From the NCBI GenBank assembly GCA_003584705.1, contig AP018536.1, positions 3,472,001 to 3,536,000 on the forward strand: a DNA stretch of 64,000 nucleotides. Reading direction: 5' to 3'. Of the stretch, positions 1 through 7,283 are shown one piece after another. A model generated the notes under the pieces. That model was not told where the DNA came from and made no database searches. It worked only from the letters and a program-made list of their open reading frames with translations. Made by a program: the position numbers and the translations under genes. The first letter of the stretch is position 1. The number at the start of each line of letters is the position of its first letter. This DNA is from Lachnospiraceae bacterium GAM79. Lineage in GTDB: Bacteria > Bacillota > Clostridia > Lachnospirales > Lachnospiraceae.

Positions 1-1
1 T

Positions 2-1315
2 GTGAAAATATATGAACCCGGAAAACGTTCCGCCGATCTTGGGCGCCTGCAGCAGGAATCCTATCAGGGGGTCTTCTGCTCCATGTATGCGCCGGAAGCT
101 TTCCCGGAAGACATTTACTCTACCTATATGGGTTACGATGCTGTCAGCTGTTCCCATCGCCTGACTTCCTTTTCCGATATCTCCGATTATCTGGAAACTG
201 CTTTTTCCTCCGGAAATGAGGTCACTCACGTATTGCTCATTTTGGACCCCTTACTGCTGTGGAACAGCAATTTCCATAATAACAGTCGATTTTATGCCTC
301 TTTCGATGAGGATCTTTTGGCATATGTCGATTCTTATTCCGGTGTTGAATTTACCATAGTATTCTCCTGTCCTTCTCTGAAATACTGGCAGGCCCACAGC
401 AGTGACACCGAAACCTACGAAAATCTGGTTCAGGTTCTGGCAGCTCCCCTGTCTGTCCGGGAAAATGTCTCTCTGTTCTTCCCCGGCGGAGAAGAATGGC
501 TGATCTCCAATCCTGATGCCTATGACACTCCTCTGGAATTAAATGCTGTCGCTGCCCGCTCCGTCATGCTGCTGGTATTGAGCGGCACCTTGCAATACCA
601 TGGTATAGATGCCGATAACTCCAGTCTGACACAGTTTGATACCCTGGTGCAGGCAGCCATTAATGCCCCTGCTTCCTATTCCGATCTGTCCGATTATGAC
701 ATCGTCTTTTTCGGTGACAGCGTATTCGGAAACTATCAGGATTTTGCCTCCATCCCCGGCGTTATCGGTGCCCTGACGAAAGCCTCCGTTCACAACCGTG
801 CCATCGGAGGTTCCTCCGCCACACAATTGACCCCCGATGACAAATCCTTCCCCAGTGCCGTACAGCGCTTTTTATCGGAAGATACTGCCGAAATCTCCGG
901 GGAGAAAAAACTTTGTTTCGTAATCAATTACGGATTGAATGACTATTTTACGGGATATACTGTGGAGCAATATCGTGACGGTCTGCAAGCAGGGGTGCAA
1001 TCTCTTCAGGATGCTTACCCGGATGCTGAAATTCTGATCGCTTCCTCGAATTTCATTACAGCGTTCGACAACGGTACCGCTTTCAACAATGATCTGGATG
1101 AAATTCTGAACGATTATGTGACCGGTGCCGAAGAAACCGCGGCGGCCATGAACGTTTTCTTTCTCAATACCAACGAGGCATTGCAATGGAATCCCCAAAA
1201 TGCTGCCTGCTATCTGGTGGATGCCGTTCATCCCAACGAAGAGGGACGTTTCCTGTTTGGCACAGCAATTATAAAGGCTTTAGAGGAGGATATTTTTTCT
1301 TATCCTGTACACTGA
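2..1315 (+). CDS. SGNH/GDSL-family hydrolase-like protein, probably 5'-partial
   Basis: The reading frame is open to the window edge, so the true start may lie outside; the first possible start is a GTG at base 2. About 437 residues are visible. The last 200 carry SGNH hydrolase blocks: a GDS block (FFGDSVFGN, about residues 234-242), a G-x-N-D block (NYGLNDYF, near 308-315) and the D-x-x-H block (DAVHPNEEG, near 406). The first ~230 residues are unassigned. Families with this fold are carbohydrate or lipid esterases, often acting on cell-envelope glycans, which suits the polysaccharide genes nearby; the substrate cannot be read from sequence. Its 3' end overlaps the 3' end of the convergent manC by 47 bp. 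Confidence 0.7.
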   Translation: MKIYEPGKRSADLGRLQQESYQGVFCSMYAPEAFPEDIYSTYMGYDAVSCSHRLTSFSDISDYLETAFSSGNEVTHVLLILDPLLLWNSNFHNNSRFYASFDEDLLAYVDSYSGVEFTIVFSCPSLKYWQAHSSDTETYENLVQVLAAPLSVRENVSLFFPGGEEWLISNPDAYDTPLELNAVAARSVMLLVLSGTLQYHGIDADNSSLTQFDTLVQAAINAPASYSDLSDYDIVFFGDSVFGNYQDFASIPGVIGALTKASVHNRAIGGSSATQLTPDDKSFPSAVQRFLSEDTAEISGEKKLCFVINYGLNDYFTGYTVEQYRDGLQAGVQSLQDAYPDAEILIASSNFITAFDNGTAFNNDLDEILNDYVTGAEETAAAMNVFFLNTNEALQWNPQNAACYLVDAVHPNEEGRFLFGTAIIKALEEDIFSYPVH

Positions 1316-2591
1316 TATCTTTTCCCAGCTGTACTTCGATCACCTGGAGCTCCGTGTCTGCCAGAAGCATATGCCGGCATCCCGCCGGCATCCGCAGCAC
1401 ATCACCGGCCTTTACTCTGCGTTCCTCACCATCTATCACTGCCCGGCCTTCTCCGTAGATCACCGTCCATACCTCATCCCGGAATTCATGGCTGTGATAA
1501 TTCATCTTATGTCCGGGATTCAATGTCACTTTGATCGTCAGACTTTCCTTTTCCACATCCATGATCCGGAAGCTTCCCCAGGATTTTTCTGCGAACATGA
1601 CCTGCTGGGTAAAACTGCTCACATATGGTTTGATATAGCTGGACTGCTCTTTGTCCGATACCAGAATCCCCTCGGGGCTGGCCGCCACGACAATATCCTG
1701 CAATCCCATGCACAGCACCGGCATATCCAGCTCATTCACCACATGGACATTCCGGCAGGTCTCATTGAGCACCGCCTCCCCGACGCATGCACTGTCCATG
1801 GCTTCCGTCAGGGTGTTCCAGGTACCCAGATCCTTCCAGGTTCCGGCAAAACGCATGACCTCGATCTCAGGTTCCTTCTCCACTACCGCATAGTCGAAAC
1901 TGATCTTCTGTAGGGTTTCATATTTTGCCAGCAAATCTTCATAATCGGTAAACTCTATAAGTTCATGAGCCTTCTGCAATACATAATTCAGGCGGAAGGC
2001 AAACACTCCGCCGTTCCACAGCGCTCCCTGTCTGATATATTCCGCTGCCTGCTCCTTGTCCGGTTTCTCCTTAAACATTTCCACCGGGCTGATATTTTCC
2101 GCTGTTTTCGGAATGATATAGCCATATTTTTCGCTGGGATACGTCGGTTCCATACCCATCAGCACCAGATGGGCCGCACTCTGTGCCGCACGCTTCTCCA
2201 GCCGCTGCAAAGCTTCGAAATAATCCTTTTCCACGTACGGATCCACCGGACATACGATCACCGGCTCTTCTCCTGTCACTCCCTGCACATCCTGCAGATA
2301 TGCCACCGCCAGTGCAATCGCCGGGAAGGTGTCTCTTCTGCAGGGCTCCATGCTGATACCGACATTTTCTCCCAGCTGGTTGTGGATGGAAGAGATCTGT
2401 GCCTTGGATGTGGCAATCGTGATCTTTGCCTCCGGATCCGCCTCCCGGATCTGCCGGTACACCCGCTGCACCATGGACTCCAGGCCGCCGTCTTCCGTAT
2501 GGAATATTTTGATAAACTGCTTGGAACGGATTTCGTTGGACAGGGGCCAAAGCCGCTGTCCGGAGCCGCCCGATAAAAGTATGATATTCAT
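1269..2591 (-). CDS. manC: Mannose-1-phosphate guanylyltransferase with C-terminal cupin (ManC/AlgA type)
   Basis: Makes GDP-mannose from mannose-1-phosphate and GTP in the cytoplasm; family members with the C-terminal cupin can also isomerise mannose-6-phosphate. The N-terminus has the nucleotidyltransferase signature GGSGQRLWPLS (residues 8-18) followed by SKQF. The C-terminal third has the cupin metal motif NYHSHEFRDEVW near residues 362-374. The length of 440 residues is a little below the usual 460-480. It is the last gene of a leftward group with the GT39-like protein, 13 bp after the preceding frame. It could feed a mannose, fucose or rhamnose-type GDP-sugar into the envelope glycan. 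The downstream pathway gene is not in the window. Confidence 0.9.
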   Translation of the reverse strand: MNIILLSGGSGQRLWPLSNEIRSKQFIKIFHTEDGGLESMVQRVYRQIREADPEAKITIATSKAQISSIHNQLGENVGISMEPCRRDTFPAIALAVAYLQDVQGVTGEEPVIVCPVDPYVEKDYFEALQRLEKRAAQSAAHLVLMGMEPTYPSEKYGYIIPKTAENISPVEMFKEKPDKEQAAEYIRQGALWNGGVFAFRLNYVLQKAHELIEFTDYEDLLAKYETLQKISFDYAVVEKEPEIEVMRFAGTWKDLGTWNTLTEAMDSACVGEAVLNETCRNVHVVNELDMPVLCMGLQDIVVAASPEGILVSDKEQSSYIKPYVSSFTQQVMFAEKSWGSFRIMDVEKESLTIKVTLNPGHKMNYHSHEFRDEVWTVIYGEGRAVIDGEERRVKAGDVLRMPAGCRHMLLADTELQVIEVQLGKDISVQDKKKYPPLKPL

Positions 2592-2603
2592 AAGTGTCCT
2601 CTC

Positions 2604-3104
2604 TTAATTCTGTACGGTAAGCAGCAGATAATCTCCTACCGTATCCACTACATCATAGGAAAAATCAATGTATTGCAGATCTCCCTGATACAATACCAGC
2701 AGGCCGTCTCCCACCATCTCCACCAGTTCTGCGGCCTGTTGCTCTGGATAGATGTAGTGATACCGGTCCGCATAAGCCGGAAGCTCTCTTCCGTTGGAGA
2801 CATTACTCTTCCCCTGATAATACTGTGCGTCTATCTTACAGACATACTGGGTCAGGATCTCCGTGGCATCCCGGTTGAACTGCCAGCCCAGATTGCCGGT
2901 GATGTACAGGCTTTCGTATTCCTCCAGAGAATCCGCTTCCGCCACCGTCTCCATGAAATCTTTGTTATAGTACTGTCTGCTTTCTTCCGCATAGGTAGTA
3001 AAATAAGTCCCGAAGAACAGAATACTGCTGATTCCATAGGCAGCTGCGATCACCGGCCACAGTTTTTCCATTTTCGAACCGCCAGACCGATTCCGTAGGC
3101 ACAT
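2604..3104 (-). CDS. C-terminal part of a frameshifted GT39-like membrane protein
   Basis: This 166-residue frame begins inside the end of the upstream GT39-like gene and reads in another frame. From about residue 12 it opens with a membrane helix (EKLWPVIAAAYG) and then an extracytoplasmic domain of about 120 residues, the expected tail of a PMT/ArnT-like glycosyltransferase. One extra A in the A5 run read on this strand (positions 3063-3067) would join the two frames as ...RKWKKLWPVIAAAYG.... It is therefore most likely not an independent gene. Alternatives are a separate small membrane protein translated from its own ATG, or a sequencing error in the homopolymer. Confidence 0.6.
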   Translation of the reverse strand: MCLRNRSGGSKMEKLWPVIAAAYGISSILFFGTYFTTYAEESRQYYNKDFMETVAEADSLEEYESLYITGNLGWQFNRDATEILTQYVCKIDAQYYQGKSNVSNGRELPAYADRYHYIYPEQQAAELVEMVGDGLLVLYQGDLQYIDFSYDVVDTVGDYLLLTVQN

Positions 3105-4228
3105 AACAGGATGATCGGATAGAAAATAATATTCACACGGTTAATGTTGACTTCGTAAGTGATCAGGCCGACCCAGATCCCGGTGACCAGGAAGCCCCAT
3201 AATGCCAGCATCCGTGTCTGTTTTTCAATGCTTTTCTCCCGGAAGAGCTGTATGGTAAATACAATGATCCCCGCAAAGACAAACGGGATCGACACATGAT
3301 ACAACGGGCCAAAAGCCGGAATCGAATTGAAGAAAATATCCGGCAGCTGCAGGAATACATGGCTGAACAGAGCCCAGGCATTTTTCCCCAGCTGTGCAAA
3401 GGAAAAGTTCAAAAGCAGAATATCTGCGCTTCTCACACTGTCCGGAAAATACGGCATGGTAAAAAGCGGAGTACTTATGGTTCTGCCAAAGTGTACCGCG
3501 TTGATTCCCAGAACTATGACTTCCGGCAGGGCCACTACCGTAAAGATCAGTGCGCACAGCAATCCTTCCCGGAATTTCAGCCGGCGCTTCCACAGGCACC
3601 ATATGAAGAATACAAAAAGAAATGCAGTTACGGAATAGGCAGCGATACCGTAACAGTAAAATGTCAGTCCGAAAAAGACCATGGACAAGTATAAATAGCG
3701 TCGTTTTTCCAATCCAAGAAGCAGTAAATAAAATCCCAGCAGGAAAATATGCGGGAAGAGATTGCAATCCAGCGACCAGCGGCTCTGCATAAACTGCCAG
3801 GGATTCACAGCGGTCAGCAGCATTGCCACCAGGGCGATCCGTTCAGAGAATAATTTCCTGCCCACAAGATATACCAATGCCACCGCGCCAGAGGAGATCA
3901 GTACCATCGGCAGACGCACCGTTACCGTGTTGAATCCGAACAGTTTGATAAAGGGAACCATGCAATAGGCAAGGAGAACGCTCATCTGACTGTATCTCCA
4001 GGCAGTAAAATGAACCGGCAGAAAAGTACCATATCTGTCGGTTCCGTATTTTGATAATGCCCAGGCATCCACCGCTCCCATGGCCTCGTCCTGGTTGATA
4101 CCGTCCGGCACTGTGGCAAAACGGATGCAACGCAGGATCACGGCAAGCGCGAGGATGCTCCAGAAGAAAATTTTTCTGTTTTTATTGTTCCAAAGACCGG
4201 TGGAAGAATCCTGTGTCATAGTATTCAT
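3050..4228 (-). CDS. GT39-like (PMT/ArnT family) membrane glycosyltransferase, truncated by a frameshift
   Basis: A polytopic membrane protein of 392 residues with about ten hydrophobic segments. An early loop has NQDEAM, matching the acidic DE motif that family-39 enzymes use to bind a polyprenyl-phosphate sugar donor; these enzymes transfer the sugar on the outer face of the membrane. The frame stops just after a membrane helix (IIFYPIILLCAYG), and the missing tail is found in the next frame, so the natural protein was probably about 535 residues. It sits upstream of manC on the same strand, consistent with a polyprenyl-linked mannose or a related sugar as donor, but this is inference. A GAAAGG ribosome site lies upstream of the ATG. 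Confidence 0.7.
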   Translation of the reverse strand: MNTMTQDSSTGLWNNKNRKIFFWSILALAVILRCIRFATVPDGINQDEAMGAVDAWALSKYGTDRYGTFLPVHFTAWRYSQMSVLLAYCMVPFIKLFGFNTVTVRLPMVLISSGAVALVYLVGRKLFSERIALVAMLLTAVNPWQFMQSRWSLDCNLFPHIFLLGFYLLLLGLEKRRYLYLSMVFFGLTFYCYGIAAYSVTAFLFVFFIWCLWKRRLKFREGLLCALIFTVVALPEVIVLGINAVHFGRTISTPLFTMPYFPDSVRSADILLLNFSFAQLGKNAWALFSHVFLQLPDIFFNSIPAFGPLYHVSIPFVFAGIIVFTIQLFREKSIEKQTRMLALWGFLVTGIWVGLITYEVNINRVNIIFYPIILLCAYGIGLAVRKWKNCGR

Positions 4229-4335
4229 AATCGTACGATACCTTTCGATGTTCTCTTTCAGGCCTCCTGCGTCATTTTTTCCGCCGCATATGGCCTATCA
4301 CTATCACATCATACCACAGAATGTTGCATTTGTCC

Positions 4336-4680
4336 CTAGTCTTCCGTATACCGGTCCAGCATTTTGAGATATTTCAAAACCGCTTTCTTCTTATCCTCCG
4401 GAAGATTACGATATGTATGCAATATCAATTCTTCCTCCTGTGCATGTACTTCCACCATTTCCCGCTCATCGAAGATATCTGTGATCGAGATTCCCAGCTG
4501 ATTGCAAAGAATCATCATGGTATCGATTCTGGGAACTGTCTTGCCGGTCAGAAAACAGCTTACCGTAGAGGATGACAGTCCCGAATGCCTTGCAATCTTA
4601 TAAGGTGTCGTGCCTCTTTCGGCACAGAGCTGTTTGAATTTTGCCGCAAGTTCCCTGCATTTTTCTTTGGTGTCGTACAT
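4336..4680 (-). CDS. XRE-family helix-turn-helix regulator
   Basis: A 114-residue cytoplasmic DNA-binding protein. Residues ~10-70 form an XRE/Cro-type HTH (TPYKIARHSGLSSSTVSCFL is the helix-turn-helix core), followed by an acidic helical tail that may be used for dimerisation. It lies 107 bp upstream of the GT39-like/manC genes on the same strand, so it could be co-transcribed with them or regulate them. A pair of inverted 8-bp arms, spaced about three helical turns apart, flanks its probable promoter and suggests autoregulation. The target genes are unknown. Confidence 0.8.
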   Translation of the reverse strand: MYDTKEKCRELAAKFKQLCAERGTTPYKIARHSGLSSSTVSCFLTGKTVPRIDTMMILCNQLGISITDIFDEREMVEVHAQEEELILHTYRNLPEDKKKAVLKYLKMLDRYTED

Positions 4681-4694
4681 ATTGTTTAACCGCC

Positions 4695-4733
4695 TTTGTC
4701 ATTTATTTAGGTCTCTATAAAGTACATGACAAA
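4695..4733 (-). promoter_or_regulatory. Candidate promoter with inverted-repeat operator arms
   Basis: Arms TTTGTCAT (4695-4702) and ATGACAAA (4726-4733) are exact inverted repeats with centres 31 bp apart. On the minus strand, TTGTCA followed after 17 bp by TAAATA resembles a -35/-10 pair, so the arms would overlap the core promoter of the XRE gene. The -10 match is weak. Confidence 0.4.
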
Positions 4734-4800
4734 AATCGACGGATTCTTACAAAAAATTTTTTGTGTGGTGTACGCTGTATGCGTTTCACAGAAAGGAAGC

Positions 4801-4829
4801 AAAAAGACCTGCCTGTCGGCAGATCTTTT
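4801..4829 (-). terminator. Terminator after the DUF3990 cassette
   Basis: On the minus strand a 12-bp stem (aaaagatctgcc / ggcaggtctttt, one G-U pair) with a GACA loop and a T-rich 3' arm lies 23 bp after the last gene of the XRE/DUF3990/small-protein operon. Confidence 0.6.
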
Positions 4830-4851
4830 GAGTATTATAATATTTTCTGTT

Positions 4852-5079
4852 TTACATCATCAGCAGGCTTTCATGATTTATTTCATCATAAATAAATTCC
4901 GCCCATTCCTCAACAGTATCATGGTCGACAAAATCCTTGTCCATTGCCAGTGCCTTGGATAAATAAGAATCACGAACGGCACGAGCTGCTTCCACTTCAT
5001 TCAAATGATACTTTCTGACCAAGGTATCCCGTACATAACTCTTAAATTCCCTGATTTCCGCATTTGTCATACCATTCAC
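4852..5079 (-). CDS. Small acidic helical protein, third gene of the DUF3990 cassette
   Basis: A 75-residue protein of unknown function, mostly charged and predicted helical, with no membrane segment. Its start overlaps the stop of the DUF3990 gene by 4 bp, which implies translational coupling. Small partner proteins commonly accompany DUF3990 genes, so it may be part of, or a neutraliser for, an ADP-ribosyltransferase-like toxin. I could not assign it to a named family from sequence alone. A terminator follows directly. Confidence 0.6.
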   Translation of the reverse strand: MNGMTNAEIREFKSYVRDTLVRKYHLNEVEAARAVRDSYLSKALAMDKDFVDHDTVEEWAEFIYDEINHESLLMM

Positions 5080-5693
5080 CTTCTTCCCCTTGCGTTCAAA
5101 TATTTCTTCTTGTTATTTATCATATCACAAGATAATACTTTTATGCAAGATATCGCTTTTAAAGTATGAAAGGAATACTGTTGCGGATATACCTCTCCAT
5201 TATCTTTCAAAAACTCCTTATAATTAATGTCTTCCGGTATGACTTTGCCTCCGTTAACCTTATACGCTATATTAATTATATTGCCATCCGCAATTTCTCC
5301 ATAGCAAATATCGTATTTTCCATCCTGATTGTGCTCTAGTATATTGTATGCAGACAGCATCTGTGGTTTCAATCGATTATTCAGGACAAATTTTCCCCAT
5401 CTTTCCGAATGTCGTGGATAGGAACCTATTACTAAATCCATTGCACTTATCGGTTTATAATCTACTTCTACAATGTATGGTTCCTCGTTTTTATTATTTT
5501 TCGCATTATATTTCTGAGTAGTTCTTATTGCTGCCAGCGCTGCATGATCATAGCTTGGCGTTGTATAAAAACCCGGGCCAAAATCCAGATAGGGTTTACT
5601 ATATTTCAGATCGATTCCATGATTAACTATATTTATTGCTGAACTATAATTGGTTCCATGATATAATTTCATCTTATGTTTACTTTCTTTCAC
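5076..5693 (-). CDS. DUF3990 protein, ADP-ribosyltransferase-like
   Basis: A 205-residue protein beginning with a KLYHGTNYSS segment (YHGT near residues 11-14) and a GPGFYTTP segment (near 39-46). This pairing is typical of the DUF3990 family, whose fold resembles NAD-using ADP-ribosyltransferases. It is the central gene of a three-gene unit: XRE, DUF3990, small protein, joined by 4-bp overlaps on both sides. That arrangement is usual for toxin-antitoxin or abortive-infection loci, with the XRE protein as repressor or antitoxin. Enzyme activity and target are not demonstrated, and a DNA- or protein-modifying role is inference. Confidence 0.75.
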   Translation of the reverse strand: MKESKHKMKLYHGTNYSSAINIVNHGIDLKYSKPYLDFGPGFYTTPSYDHAALAAIRTTQKYNAKNNKNEEPYIVEVDYKPISAMDLVIGSYPRHSERWGKFVLNNRLKPQMLSAYNILEHNQDGKYDICYGEIADGNIINIAYKVNGGKVIPEDINYKEFLKDNGEVYPQQYSFHTLKAISCIKVLSCDMINNKKKYLNARGRR

Positions 5694-6022
5694 AGTATTT
5701 TTACTTCAATATGTTTCCCTAATGCACTGGCATATTTTTCCAAAACCACCAATGTAGGAATTCCCGAGCCATTCTCCAGTCTGGCAATATTAGACGCTTT
5801 CATCCCTGTACGATCCGCGATATCACTCTGTGTCAAACCCTGTCGATGTCTCTCTGCCACCAATTCCTTGACAACTTCATCCGTATGACTCGACACTTTT
5901 TTCTGTATTGCTTCCACATATGCCTGCAATCTTTTTAGCTGATCTTTTTTCCGCTCCTCGTCATCTCGCAAAATTTCAAATTTTATGCCATTCATATCTT
6001 CTCTTATATCGTTTTCTTTCAT
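5690..6022 (-). CDS. XRE-family regulator/antitoxin of the DUF3990 cassette
   Basis: A 110-residue protein with a helical, charged N-terminal half and an XRE HTH in its C-terminal half (GLTQSDIADRTGMKASNIAR, roughly residues 64-83). This resembles HigA-type antitoxins with a shifted HTH. It is the first gene of the cassette and overlaps the DUF3990 start by 4 bp. A strong promoter containing a perfect inverted repeat lies upstream, fitting negative autoregulation. It is assumed to restrain the DUF3990 protein, but this is not shown. Confidence 0.75.
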   Translation of the reverse strand: MKENDIREDMNGIKFEILRDDEERKKDQLKRLQAYVEAIQKKVSSHTDEVVKELVAERHRQGLTQSDIADRTGMKASNIARLENGSGIPTLVVLEKYASALGKHIEVKIL

Positions 6023-6067
6023 AATTCATACCCTTCTTCTATGTTACTGATTACTTTGTTATTTCAT

Positions 6068-6096
6068 ATTATATCATTGATGATAGTATCTTTCAA
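6068..6096 (-). promoter_or_regulatory. Promoter with embedded operator for the DUF3990 cassette
   Basis: On the minus strand TTGAAA (6091-6096), a 17-bp spacer and TATAAT (6068-6073) form a near-consensus promoter reading into the XRE gene. A 14-bp inverted repeat, TATCAT-CA-ATGATA (6072-6085), lies in the spacer and overlaps the -10 box. This is a likely binding site for the XRE product. Confidence 0.65.
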
Positions 6097-6252
6097 GATA
6101 TGTTACAAGGAATATTTATTCATATATAAAGTGCCGGAATTCTGATTCGCAGAAATTACGTTTTCCATATAATATGGTATGAATTGCAATTCTCCGCTCC
6201 AACGATTCTTAAGTTCCCTCGATTTATCGAAATCCCTTTAGCCGTCAAAAAC

Positions 6253-6281
6253 TTTACTCCCTCATTAGATAATGTTATACT
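6253..6281 (+). promoter_or_regulatory. Candidate promoter for the 6317-7238 gene pair
   Basis: TTTACT (6253-6258), a 17-bp spacer and TATACT (6276-6281) precede the rightward gene starting at 6317. An AAAGGAG ribosome site lies in between (near 6299-6305). The region from 6097 to 6252 shows no gene. Confidence 0.45.
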
Positions 6282-6316
6282 TTTTATAAAACATCCCGAA
6301 AGGAGCCTGATCTTAA

Positions 6317-6856
6317 ATGCGGAAATTTATTATGGATAAATATAATCTGATTGCATTTGCCATCGGATTGATTCCCACCATTCTACTTTACCTGTTTCCT
6401 CCGGATGCCGCTGTCCCCTTTTGGGCATTTTCTATTGTTTTATTCTTTCTGTTAATTGCCATCTGGATGTGTGCAAAGCTATGGTTAGAATCCAAAAACG
6501 ATAAGGCTGTTCCCACGATATCCATCATCGAATGCAGTCACAATGTCTGTATTTGTAAAACACATGATTTTATCACATATAACTCGATTGTTACATTTTA
6601 TAAGAAGGATGGGAATTTCGAAAAATTAATTGGATTCGGATTAGTAGAAACTATAAACAGCGGCGGAAAATCTGCACAGATTAGGATCGTTCCCGGTGAC
6701 ATGCGGAGCAAGAACCAAGTCTCCGCTTCGGAAATTTCCGATTTTGTCTCTTATATTAATGACAATAAAAATAACATTATTGTACGCCCTACTATAACAA
6801 GCGATATCGTGCCTTATATCTATAAAATATTAAATCAGGAGGTTTCCAATGAGTAA
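6317..6856 (+). CDS. Small membrane protein of unknown function
   Basis: A 179-residue protein with two N-terminal hydrophobic helices (roughly residues 10-30 and 34-54) and a soluble C-terminal domain of about 120 residues. It is probably anchored in the cytoplasmic membrane. An AGGAG site lies about 11 bp before the ATG. Its end overlaps the next gene by 8 bp, so the two are translationally linked and likely work together. The family was not recognised. These are among the few rightward genes in the window. Confidence 0.6.
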   Translation: MRKFIMDKYNLIAFAIGLIPTILLYLFPPDAAVPFWAFSIVLFFLLIAIWMCAKLWLESKNDKAVPTISIIECSHNVCICKTHDFITYNSIVTFYKKDGNFEKLIGFGLVETINSGGKSAQIRIVPGDMRSKNQVSASEISDFVSYINDNKNNIIVRPTITSDIVPYIYKILNQEVSNE

Positions 6857-7238
6857 ACAGATTAAGATCGTACATGTATCCGATGATAATTGTGATGTTT
6901 CTCTTAATGTTGGTTCTATTAATGGGGTGCAGGAAGGGGACAAATTTCTGGTATATTCTCTTTCCGACCACGAGATCGTGGATCCGGATACCGGGGAATC
7001 CTTAGGATATCTGGAATTTGTGAAGGGTACCGGGGAGGTCGTCCATGTCCAGGATAAGATGTGCACCATCACATCCGTCACATATCGGAAACCGGTAGCC
7101 AAAAAGACAATCCGTAAGACAACACCGTCCATGACTATGTGGGCCGGCAGTACCGTGGAAGAAATTGTTCAGGATGATAACCGGGAGCAGATACCTTTTG
7201 ACAATCCTCATGTGGGAGATCTTGCAAAACCTATTTAA
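6849..7238 (+). CDS. FlgT C-terminal-domain-like small protein
   Basis: A 129-residue soluble protein. The N-terminal ~90 residues have the pattern of the FlgT C-terminal (SH3-like) domain: an early GVQEGDKFLVYS segment, then DPDTGESLGYLE and a following G-x-V-x-V strand. In other bacteria this domain is found in flagellar and envelope proteins and in stand-alone accessory proteins. No flagellar gene is nearby, so a flagellar role is unlikely. It overlaps the membrane-protein gene by 8 bp and is followed by a strong terminator hairpin. The exact function is unknown. Confidence 0.55.
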   Translation: MSKQIKIVHVSDDNCDVSLNVGSINGVQEGDKFLVYSLSDHEIVDPDTGESLGYLEFVKGTGEVVHVQDKMCTITSVTYRKPVAKKTIRKTTPSMTMWAGSTVEEIVQDDNREQIPFDNPHVGDLAKPI

Positions 7239-7251
7239 ATACTCTTTTCAA

Positions 7252-7283
7252 AAACGCCAGAGCTTTTAGAAGCTCTGGCGTTT
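7252..7283. terminator. Bidirectional terminator hairpin, left copy of a 32-bp direct repeat
   Basis: A perfect 14-bp stem (aaacgccagagctt / aagctctggcgttt) with a 4-base loop follows the rightward gene ending at 7238. The same 32 bp recurs at 8930-8961 on the other side of the IS1182-type element, directly after the end of glmS1. The element probably duplicated one shared terminator on insertion. Confidence 0.8.

Noticed and set aside
1269..1315. Antisense regulation from the overlapping 3' ends of the SGNH gene and manC
   Set aside because: A 47-bp convergent overlap is common and no terminator or promoter evidence supports a regulatory role.
3063..3067. Programmed -1 frameshift in the GT39-like gene
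   Set aside because: The local sequence is G AAA AAC in the zero frame, not a canonical X XXY YYZ slip site, and no clear stimulatory structure was seen. A simple indel is more likely.
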